Source of the DNA: Bacteroidota bacterium
Lineage (GTDB): Bacteria; Bacteroidota; Bacteroidia; Chitinophagales; Chitinophagaceae
Reading direction: 5' to 3'
NCBI GenBank assembly: GCA_023391015.1
Contig: JAEWBT010000071.1
Coordinates: 1-41,088 of the forward strand
DNA length: 41,088 nucleotides
Shown: piece by piece, positions 1 to 6,810 of the stretch
Numbering within the stretch: position 1 is the stretch's first letter
How the letters are laid out: every line of letters begins with the position of its first letter
Notes under the pieces: generated by a model
What the model was told of the DNA's origin: nothing
Database searches by the model: none
What the model saw: only the letters and a program-made list of their open reading frames with translations
Program-made: the position numbers and the translations under genes

Positions 1-113
1 CGGCTATACTGCGCACCGGTTTTGGGCGGCAGGGTAACAGGCGACTCTTCCTTTTCGCAGGAAGCCAACAGCAGCGCCAGAGCGCTGAAAAGAATGTATT
101 GTACCAGCTTCAT
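1..113 (-). CDS. Lipoprotein, N-terminal part only (cut by window start)
   Basis: An ATG at 113 reads leftward into the window edge and gives 37 residues. They form a clear type II signal peptide: MK, a hydrophobic run, then a lipobox ending LLASC with the acceptor Cys at about residue 19. A short acidic stretch (EKEE) and a Pro-rich segment follow. The product should be lipidated and held in an envelope membrane. Everything that would show its function lies outside the window, so no function is assigned. A longer frame opening at 321 on the same strand carries no export signal at its own start, so I prefer the ATG at 113. Confidence 0.6.
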   Translation of the reverse strand, partial: MKLVQYILFSALALLLASCEKEESPVTLPPKTGAQYS

Positions 114-372
114 TTCGGGTGCAAAGGTCTGACACAAACGGCTGCGGTCCTGTCAGGCGATTGTCAGTATAAAAAAGGCTTTTCCACCCAAAATCTGCGT
201 AGCGCCGGATCTTTGACGAGAAAATGGTTTCCGGAAAATCAGCCCCTTTTTCCGGAAAATGAATTCCCGGGAAGGCCCATCTTTTTGCGCTCCAATCTCG
301 TAAGTAGCGCTTGGGTGCCAACGGCTTTAAGGTGTAGGCCTAATTTTTCATTCGCCCTTAGGTTGGCCCTAC

Positions 373-380
373 TACTTTTG
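373..380 (+). promoter_or_regulatory. Probable -7 element in front of tatC
   Basis: TACTTTTG fits the Bacteroidota -7 consensus TAnnTTTG and ends 19 bases before the GTG start of tatC. No clean TTTG -33 box is visible at the usual distance. Confidence 0.45.
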
Positions 381-399
381 CAGTGCCCTATAAAAACCC

Positions 400-1272
400 G
401 TGAGTCTTCTTCAGTCTTTTCTCTCCAAACGAAATGCCGGTGCCGTTCAGGTGAATCCACAAGCCGAGATGAGCTTTGTGGACCATATTGAAGAGCTGCG
501 CTGGCACATTGTCCGGTCGCTGGTGGCCATTGTGGTGGTTTCCATTGTTGTTTTCTTCAACATTGAAACCATTTTCGACAAGGTTATCCTCGGTCCGGCC
601 CATCCGGATTTCATTGCCTACCGGTGGTTTTGCGCTGCCGGCCGTGCTATTGGCACCGAGGCGTTGTGCCTGGATAAAATCAATCTGCAATTTCAGAACA
701 CGGAGCTTTCCGGCCAGTTCATGATGAGCTTTACCACCTCGTTTATGATTGGCTTTATCGTTGCCTTTCCGTATGTTTTTTGGGAACTGTGGCGCTTTAT
801 CCGGCCCGCATTGCACGAAAATGAGCTCAAAAATGCGCGTGGGATTGTGCTGTGGAGTTCGCTGTTGTTTTTCGCCGGTGTGTTGTTTGCCTACTTTGTG
901 ATTGCGCCTTTTACGATCAACTTTTTTGCCAATTACCAGCTTTCGCCGTCGTTTCAAAACATCATTACGATGGCCAACTACTACGAAACGATGACCGACC
1001 TCATTATGGGGATGGGATTGGTGTTTGAGTTGCCTATTATCGTGTTTTTCCTCGCCCGCGTCGGCATCCTGACACCGGAACTGATGCGTAAGCAGCGCCG
1101 GTTTGCGATTGTAATCGTGCTGGTGCTGGCCGCCGTAATCACGCCGCCCGATTGGTTTTCCATTTGGCTGGTTGCCATTCCGCTTATGGCGCTTTATGAA
1201 CTGGGCATCCGTATTGCAGCTCGCGTGGCTAAAAAGCGCAAAGCCGACCAAGGTCCGGAATTGACCTATTAG
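400..1272 (+). CDS. tatC: Sec-independent (Tat) protein translocase subunit TatC
   Basis: This is the multi-spanning inner-membrane subunit of the twin-arginine translocase, which recognises RR signal peptides on folded proteins. The 290-residue product shows the family N-terminus (EMSFVDHIEELRWHI) followed by hydrophobic segments, FPYVFWELWRFIRPAL in the first large periplasmic/second helix region, and ITPPDWFS near the end. The GTG at 400 gives the short basic leader seen in relatives; an internal ATG at 469 would begin directly at MSFVDHIEELR and is the alternative. It sits alone, with a TACTTTTG element just upstream. Likely clients encoded in this window are the two ferritin-like proteins at 34-36 kb, which carry RR motifs. 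Confidence 0.95.
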   Translation: MSLLQSFLSKRNAGAVQVNPQAEMSFVDHIEELRWHIVRSLVAIVVVSIVVFFNIETIFDKVILGPAHPDFIAYRWFCAAGRAIGTEALCLDKINLQFQNTELSGQFMMSFTTSFMIGFIVAFPYVFWELWRFIRPALHENELKNARGIVLWSSLLFFAGVLFAYFVIAPFTINFFANYQLSPSFQNIITMANYYETMTDLIMGMGLVFELPIIVFFLARVGILTPELMRKQRRFAIVIVLVLAAVITPPDWFSIWLVAIPLMALYELGIRIAARVAKKRKADQGPELTY

Positions 1273-1396
1273 GAGCCTTTCTGCAAAAGAGGGGAGGTGT
1301 CAGAAAACGTCCTTTCGTTATAATTTCCGGAAAATCAAGTTCTATTAACCTTTGTCTCTAAAGGGAATGGATAGCAATGCTGCGCACGCTGCGCCT

Positions 1397-1404
1397 TAGT
1401 TTTG
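1397..1404 (+). promoter_or_regulatory. Possible -7 element upstream of rpiB
   Basis: TAGTTTTG fits TAnnTTTG and lies about 100 bases before the rpiB ATG, implying a leader of roughly 95 bases. No matching -33 TTTG is seen, so this is weakly supported. Confidence 0.3.
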
Positions 1405-1506
1405 CATTTTCAATAGCGCACCGATTTCCCCAAAAGCCGAAGGCACCCCGCATGTGCGTACTGGGTCCAACGGTCTGCACGGAATCCAAGCGCAACTCCA
1501 ATTCTC

Positions 1507-1944
1507 ATGAATAAAGTTCTTGCTATCGGCTCCGACCACGCCGGTTTCGACGTCAAAGAAATGCTCAAGGCAGCCTTAACCGAAAAAGGCTGGGCCGTGG
1601 AAGACAAAGGTACTTTCAGCACTGAAAGCGCCGACTACCCCGACTATGCCCATGAGGTGGCTACTGCTGTGGAAACCGGAAAAGCGCCGCTTGGCATTCT
1701 GGTCTGCGGTTCCGGAAACGGCGTTTGCATCACAGCCAACAAGCATCACGGTGTGCGTGCTGCTCTGGCCTGGACGCCGGAAATTGCCCAACTGGCCCGT
1801 CAACACAACGACGCCAATATTATTTGCGTTCCGGCCCGCTTTGTAACGGAAGCCGACGCCCGCGCCATTGCCGACGCTTTTCTGCAAACGGCTTTCGAAG
1901 GCGGCCGCCACAGCCGGCGGGTAGAGAAGATTGAAAGTCTTTGA
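1507..1944 (+). CDS. rpiB: Ribose-5-phosphate isomerase B
   Basis: This cytoplasmic enzyme interconverts ribulose 5-phosphate and ribose 5-phosphate in the non-oxidative pentose phosphate pathway. The 145-residue length and sequence match the RpiB/LacA/LacB family: IGSDHAGFD at the N-terminus, DYPDYA in the middle, the active-site loop VCGSGNGVCITANK containing the catalytic Cys, and HNDANIICVPAR further on. The ATG at 1507 is the natural start because the family begins within a few residues of GSDHAG. It is transcribed the same way as the epimerase gene that begins 119 bases later, but the gap contains a TTTTCCGGAAA palindrome and no obvious operon signal. Confidence 0.95.
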   Translation: MNKVLAIGSDHAGFDVKEMLKAALTEKGWAVEDKGTFSTESADYPDYAHEVATAVETGKAPLGILVCGSGNGVCITANKHHGVRAALAWTPEIAQLARQHNDANIICVPARFVTEADARAIADAFLQTAFEGGRHSRRVEKIESL

Positions 1945-2063
1945 TAGCTCAGTTGGTTTTTCTATAAAAATCTGTGAGACAAGCGGAACGCGGATGACAC
2001 GGATTTTCCGGAAATTTTCCAGCCCCGAATCCCTAATTCCTCACACCTAATCCCTGCTGCCCC

Positions 2064-3101
2064 GTGCTTCGTCTTTTATACCGGAAAGAAAACCTGCCCT
2101 TCCGGCATCCCTTTACCATCTCCAAAGGCACCAAAACCGAGCAATCCACCCTGGTCATCGCATTAGGCTTCGGTCCCGGATGGGGTGCAGGTGAGGCGCC
2201 GGCGATTGATTATTATGGCGTAAGTGTGGAAGATATGGAAGCCGTTTTGCTACAAAACAAAGCCGTTATAGAACGCTATGCCTTGCAAGACCCGGAGCGC
2301 TTCTGGCATTTTCTGCACCATCTCATTCCAGGCCAAAATTTTCTAACCGCCGCTCTCGACATTGCCGGTTGGGACCTTTTCGCGCAACTGCGCCGCAAGC
2401 CGCTCTACTCGCTACTGGGGGCACCATCCTGGAAAACGCCTGCTACCGACTACACCATCGGTATTGATACGACAGAAGCCATGCAGGCCCGTGTGCAGGA
2501 GCGCCCCTGGCCGGTCTATAAGATCAAACTGGGTACACCCGATGATATTGACCATCTGCGTGCCTTGCGCGCCGTCACGGCTTCGCCGTTTCGGGTAGAT
2601 GCCAATGAAGGCTGGACCTATGAAGAGGCGGTCCGCCTGTTACCAGAGCTGCAAAAACTCGGCGTTGGAATGGTAGAACAGCCTTTACCCCGAACGGAAA
2701 CCGACGCTCAGGCCGAGTTGAAAAAACGATCGCCCCTGCCCTTGATTGCCGATGAAAGCTGTGTGGAAGAGAAAGACGTAGCCGGCTGCTTGGCGGGCTT
2801 TCACGGGGTGAATGTTAAACTCACCAAATGCGGGGGCATCACGCCTGCCCGGCGCATCATTGCCGAATGCCGGAAACAAGGTCTCTCCGTTATGCTTGGC
2901 TGCATGAACGAAAGCAGTATTGGCACTGCTGCGCTGGCGCACCTGGCACCGCTGGCTGACTTCTTAGACGCCGATGGCCCATTGCTCTTGGCAGAAGACC
3001 TGGCAACCGGGTTAGAACTGGCAAACTACCGCTGGAAGCTTTCGCCTGCACCCGGACTAGGTATCCGGCTGACGGCGGGAAGGGTACCATCTTCTTTCTA
3101 A
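2064..3101 (+). CDS. Dipeptide epimerase (L-Ala-D/L-Glu epimerase type, enolase superfamily)
   Basis: The 345-residue product has the muconate-lactonizing subgroup layout of the enolase superfamily: an N-terminal capping domain (about 1-115) and a TIM barrel. The acid/base residues and metal ligands are visible: KIK in YKIKLGT, DANEG (Asp ligand), EQPL (Glu ligand), ADES (Asp ligand), and Lys in VKLTKCGG. The loop LGCMNESSIG is characteristic of dipeptide epimerases. Known members epimerise L-Ala-D-Glu from murein breakdown to L-Ala-L-Glu, which is then hydrolysed; whether that is the substrate here is inference. The start is GTG at 2064, placing LRLLYRKENL at the N-terminus as in relatives. 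Confidence 0.88.
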   Translation: MLRLLYRKENLPFRHPFTISKGTKTEQSTLVIALGFGPGWGAGEAPAIDYYGVSVEDMEAVLLQNKAVIERYALQDPERFWHFLHHLIPGQNFLTAALDIAGWDLFAQLRRKPLYSLLGAPSWKTPATDYTIGIDTTEAMQARVQERPWPVYKIKLGTPDDIDHLRALRAVTASPFRVDANEGWTYEEAVRLLPELQKLGVGMVEQPLPRTETDAQAELKKRSPLPLIADESCVEEKDVAGCLAGFHGVNVKLTKCGGITPARRIIAECRKQGLSVMLGCMNESSIGTAALAHLAPLADFLDADGPLLLAEDLATGLELANYRWKLSPAPGLGIRLTAGRVPSSF

Positions 3102-3251
3102 ATTTGGGGAAATAAGGCTTTCTTTTCCCTGAACCCAACCCCTTGACAGGATAGGAGTGTCTTTAGAGTTCCTTCCAGAACAGCGCCTTGCTTGGCGGTT
3201 CCAACGGTTTTTAGTACTTTGGAGCGGCTCCGGCCCTTTATTTTTCTTTCT

Positions 3252-4445
3252 ATGAAAAAAATCTTACTCACACTTTTAGCGGGGATTGCTGTAAGCGCTG
3301 TCGCCACGGCGCAGAAACCCATATCGCTCAAGTGGCAGGACTATGGCCGGTTCCCAACTTCCGATAATATCATCCGGATCGGAGATTTACTACCCCTGTC
3401 CAGCATCAATATTCCGGATACCAATGTGCTTTGGACCATAGACCTTTCGATGCAGGCCGGCAATGATTTCATCCGGCGCGACTCACTTCAGGTTATCAAC
3501 AGCGGTGGTTTTCCGGGCTTTGTTTACAGCCAAAAAGAAGCCATGAATTTGGGGAATATTAATTATTCCGGGTCTGTAGAATTCACACGCGATACCTTTT
3601 CCCTCAATGTTACAGGGCGGAAAATCGACAATTCCACTACCGTAAGCCTGGACTCTATCACCGGCGTTGCAACGGATGAATTGTATATCCCATCGCAGCA
3701 AATCAGCATGTTCGATCAAGACTCCATACTGAAGTTCCCGGCTTCTATGGACAGCACCTGGGCTTCTATGTCTTATTCTGCAATCAGCTATGAAATCACG
3801 GTTGCTGCTGCCCAATACAACCGTAAAGCTTTTACACGGAATATTACTACAGAAATGACCGGAACGGTCATTGGATGGGGTAAGGCACAGATAACCAATT
3901 ACGGCCCCAACGGCGAGCCAAGCGGCCCTATGGATGTCTTGCAGGTCAAAGTGGTTGAAGTCAAGACCAGCTCTTATGGCGGCACGATAAACCCCGTTGT
4001 TCTCAACGCTTTAAGCCTTCGGGAAGGCGGCAAAGACACCAGCAGCTACATCTGGCTGATGCGCAAAGGCGAAACCACACCCCTGCTCAGCGTGCGCTAT
4101 AAAGGGTTGCCTTCCAGCATTCCCGAAGAAGCCTGGCTCCAGAACGAGCGCATTGCGGCCCCGTTGTCAGTAACCACCGTTGCCGCTCACGACAATACCA
4201 AGATTTATCCCAACCCCGTGCGGCGCGGCAGCATGCTGTTTGTAGCCGGCGAAGGAGCAGGCAACTGGCAAATGCGCCTTTCTTCCCTCACAGGCCAACA
4301 GGTGCACGAAGTGCGCTGGACTCAAACCCAATCCAGCCCGCAGGCCGTGCAACTGCCGCAGGAATTGGCAGAAGGCATGTACATTTTCCAGCTCATCCAA
4401 AACGGCCAGCCCGTTAAAACCGGACGGGTGCTGGTTTCAGAATAA
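3252..4445 (+). CDS. Secreted protein with T9SS type A C-terminal sorting domain
   Basis: The ATG at 3252 begins a typical signal peptide (MKKILLTLLAGIAV, cleavage near ATAQ at residue 20-21). The frame is open further upstream, but no signal would then lie at the N-terminus. The body, residues about 25-310, is a beta-rich sequence I do not recognise. From about residue 317 it has a Por-secretion-type sorting domain: IYPNPV, then a beta-sandwich pattern with SLTGQQV and a final YIFQLIQNGQPVKTGRVLV. In Bacteroidota this domain directs export through the type IX system and surface attachment or release. A strong terminator follows immediately. The function of the mature body is unknown. Confidence 0.85.
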   Translation: MKKILLTLLAGIAVSAVATAQKPISLKWQDYGRFPTSDNIIRIGDLLPLSSINIPDTNVLWTIDLSMQAGNDFIRRDSLQVINSGGFPGFVYSQKEAMNLGNINYSGSVEFTRDTFSLNVTGRKIDNSTTVSLDSITGVATDELYIPSQQISMFDQDSILKFPASMDSTWASMSYSAISYEITVAAAQYNRKAFTRNITTEMTGTVIGWGKAQITNYGPNGEPSGPMDVLQVKVVEVKTSSYGGTINPVVLNALSLREGGKDTSSYIWLMRKGETTPLLSVRYKGLPSSIPEEAWLQNERIAAPLSVTTVAAHDNTKIYPNPVRRGSMLFVAGEGAGNWQMRLSSLTGQQVHEVRWTQTQSSPQAVQLPQELAEGMYIFQLIQNGQPVKTGRVLVSE

Positions 4446-4476
4446 GGCGTCTCTAAAGAAAATAAATTTTTGCTTC

Positions 4477-4513
4477 AACCGGCCTTTTCAGCGCACTGAA
4501 AAGGCCGGTTTTT
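4477..4513 (+). terminator. Rho-independent terminator after the T9SS protein gene
   Basis: A perfect 15-bp stem (arms 4477-4491 and 4496-4510) with loop CGCA runs into T residues. It lies 32 bases past the stop codon of the T9SS-secreted protein gene. Confidence 0.85.
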
Positions 4514-4692
4514 ATATGGCGTTTCCGGAAACGCTACTCTATTTGTTGATTTTTATACAAGAAAAAAGCCTGAAACGCCTCTTCTCATTCCAAAAAGGCG
4601 GGAAGTTGCCGGAGGATATATATTATTAATCCAAAACACGCGCAAAGAAATGCCCTCCAGAGGCTCAGAAGCCGAACATATTATCAGGATTA

Positions 4693-4881
4693 CTTAACGA
4701 AACGCCAGTTTTGGGCTGCGTAATGCGTGGAACGGGCTGCTAAGGGTGCGGAACGGCTAACGAATGGTTAGAATCGCTTAACTAAAGGCTATTTCTGGCC
4801 TGCGAAACGCGCGGAACCGCCTGCGTAAGGCACGGAATGGACTGCGAAGTGTGCGGAACCACCTGCGTAAGGAGCGAGCGG
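4693..4881. repeat. Degenerate tandem repeat with a period of about 21 bases
   Basis: Units begin at 4716, 4737, 4757, 4777, 4800, 4821, 4842 and 4863. Four are exactly 21 bases and follow CTGCGnAAnGnGnGGAAcnnn; the others are 20-23 bases. A weaker unit may start at 4693. The array fills most of the 394 bases between the terminator at 4477-4513 and the end of mutL, and no coding sequence is visible. Bases 4514-4692 hold one GTTTCCGGAAAC palindrome and otherwise nothing I recognise. Confidence 0.65.
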
Positions 4882-4907
4882 CGGGAAAAAGATTGAACGC
4901 CTTTTCC

Positions 4908-6746
4908 TCACCCAATCATTTCATCCAGCTCCTCCTTCGTCAGCACCCGGCAAATGGGGCGGCCTGACGGGCTGAACTCCGGCTGCGGACAGGCGTAGAG
5001 TTCTTCAATCAAAGCGCCCAGTTCTTCGGGCTGGCGCGGCGTGGGCACGTTCTGCGACAAGCGCCGCGCCACGGTGGCCATAATCCGCTCGGCGCGGGTG
5101 GAAATATCGGCGTGGCCTTCGTTTTTCAACAACTCCACCACCTCTTCTACCACAGCCCTTTCCTCGCCGCTCGGCACCTGCGCGGGCAGGGCCTGCACCG
5201 CAAACGCCCCCGGCCCCAGCCGCGTCAGTTCAAAACCCATGAGGGATAAATCATCCAGCGCTTCCCCCACCACAGCAGCGTCGGCAGGCGAAAAATCCAG
5301 CGCGATGGGAAAAAGCAGTTGCTGGGAAGAAACGCTGCCGGTGTTGTAGGACCGCACCAGCCGCTCAAACAAAATGCGCTCCTGCGCCCGGCGGATGTGG
5401 AGGAGCAACACGCCCGTGCGCACCGGCGCAAACAGAAAAACGCCCTGCACCTGAAAGGCCTGCTGCCCCGATAGCGGTGCATTGGGCTTTTCCTCCGGCA
5501 AGAGGGGCGCAACGGGCGCGAACTCTACTTCCGGCGCGGCGGCGCGGCTGCTTTCAAAATGGTCTTTCCAGAACTGCACCGTAGCGCCAATAGATTCGCG
5601 TGTGGGCTTTTCTTCGCGGTTGTTGACGGCAAACGACTGCGCCAGCGGGCTTTGCTGAATGCGGGCAATGCGCTCCTCGGTGAGTGGCGCGGAGAAGGCA
5701 TCGCCCATACCACTGGCATCGTCGGCCCCGACTTCAAAATCCAACGACGGGGCGATGTTGAACCGCGCCAGGGCGTGGCGAACGGCAGCCTGCACGCACT
5801 GGTAGAGGAGCTTTTCGTCTTCAAACTTTACTTCCTGCTTCGTGGGGTGCACGTTCACATCCACCCGCTGCGGGTCGATCTCCAAAAACAAGACATAGAA
5901 CGGAAACACTTCCTTCGGCAACAACGCACCATAGGCTGTTACCACCGCGTGGGCCAGAAACGGACTGCGCACGAAGCGGTCGTTGACAAAGAAAAACTGG
6001 TTGCCGCGCGTGCGGGCCGAGGCGTCGGGCTTGCCGATAAACCCCCGGATTTTCAGGAAATCCAGATCTTCGTCAATCGGCACGAGGTTCCTGGCGTAGT
6101 TGCTGCCCAACAGGTCCACGATGCGCGACTTGCTGTTGCCCTTGTCCAGGCGCATTTGCTCGGCGTCGTTGTGGTAAAGGCGAAACGAAATTTCCGGGTG
6201 GGCCATCGCCACGCGGGTAAATTCCTCAATCACGTGGCGCATCTCGGTGCTGTTGGCTTTGAGGAAATGGCGGCGTGCGGGAACGTTGTAAAAAAGATTT
6301 TTAATGGAAAGGCTGGTGCCTTCGGGTGCCGCACACGGTTCCTGCACCTTTACCTCCGAGGCTTCAATCACGAGACGCGTGCCGCTTTCATCTTCCGCGC
6401 GGCGCGTTTTCAGTTCCACCTGCGCCACGGCGGCGAGCGATGCGAGCGCTTCTCCCCGGAAGCCCATCGTGCGGATGCGGAACAGGTCGTCGATGTTGCG
6501 AATCTTGCTGGTGGCGTGGCGCTCAAAGGCCATCCGCGCATCGGTGAGGCTCATGCCGCAGCCATCGTCCACCACCTGAATCAGTTCTTTTCCGGCGTCT
6601 TTGAGAATCAGCTGGATGTTTTGGGCACCGGCATCCACGGCGTTTTCCAGCATTTCTTTTACGGCAGAAGCAGGACGCTGCACCACCTCGCCGGCGGCTA
6701 TCTGGTTGGCAAGATGGTCGGGAAGTAAACGAATGACGTCGGGCAC
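4908..6746 (-). CDS. mutL: DNA mismatch repair protein MutL
   Basis: MutL couples mismatch recognition by MutS to strand removal. The N-terminal GHKL ATPase is complete: LLPDHLANQIAAGEVVQRP, LENAVDAGA, VDDGCGMS, TMGFRGEALAS and LFYNVPARR, followed by the transducer domain with NVHPTKQEVKF. A variable linker leads to a C-terminal dimerisation domain from about residue 430. The frame is open to 6881, but homologues begin at the VPDVIRLLP stretch, so I choose the GTG at 6746 (612 residues). This also leaves a TACTTTTG promoter element just upstream. The C-terminus has LLHIRRAQERILFERL where endonuclease-type MutL has DQHAxxExxxxE, so the metal-binding Asp appears to be absent. Confidence 0.95.
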   Translation of the reverse strand: MPDVIRLLPDHLANQIAAGEVVQRPASAVKEMLENAVDAGAQNIQLILKDAGKELIQVVDDGCGMSLTDARMAFERHATSKIRNIDDLFRIRTMGFRGEALASLAAVAQVELKTRRAEDESGTRLVIEASEVKVQEPCAAPEGTSLSIKNLFYNVPARRHFLKANSTEMRHVIEEFTRVAMAHPEISFRLYHNDAEQMRLDKGNSKSRIVDLLGSNYARNLVPIDEDLDFLKIRGFIGKPDASARTRGNQFFFVNDRFVRSPFLAHAVVTAYGALLPKEVFPFYVLFLEIDPQRVDVNVHPTKQEVKFEDEKLLYQCVQAAVRHALARFNIAPSLDFEVGADDASGMGDAFSAPLTEERIARIQQSPLAQSFAVNNREEKPTRESIGATVQFWKDHFESSRAAAPEVEFAPVAPLLPEEKPNAPLSGQQAFQVQGVFLFAPVRTGVLLLHIRRAQERILFERLVRSYNTGSVSSQQLLFPIALDFSPADAAVVGEALDDLSLMGFELTRLGPGAFAVQALPAQVPSGEERAVVEEVVELLKNEGHADISTRAERIMATVARRLSQNVPTPRQPEELGALIEELYACPQPEFSPSGRPICRVLTKEELDEMIG

Positions 6747-6771
6747 AGCAAAATCAACATTAACAGGAGGG

Positions 6772-6779
6772 CAAAAGTA
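6772..6779 (-). promoter_or_regulatory. -7 element of the mutL promoter
   Basis: Read on the minus strand this is TACTTTTG, an exact TAnnTTTG match. It ends 25 bases before the chosen GTG of mutL, so it falls inside the longer open frame and supports the shorter start. Confidence 0.5.
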
Positions 6780-6797
6780 CGCCGGGAGGGGTTTTCC

Positions 6798-6805
6798 TAT
6801 TTTTG
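6798..6805 (+). promoter_or_regulatory. -7 element directly before the GH3-serine hydrolase gene
   Basis: TATTTTTG matches TAnnTTTG and ends five bases before the ATG at 6811. Transcription would begin at or next to the start codon, predicting a leaderless or nearly leaderless mRNA. It lies back to back with the mutL element. Confidence 0.5.
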
Positions 6806-6810
6806 TCGGG

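Noticed and set aside
388..1251. 287-residue open frame opposite tatC
   Set aside because: It is the complementary-strand shadow of tatC, is rich in His, Asn and Arg with no domain pattern, and has no start or spacing evidence.
5559..6728. 389-residue open frame opposite mutL
   Set aside because: It lies entirely antisense to the conserved mutL ATPase region and has a low-information composition typical of the reverse frame of GC-rich coding DNA.
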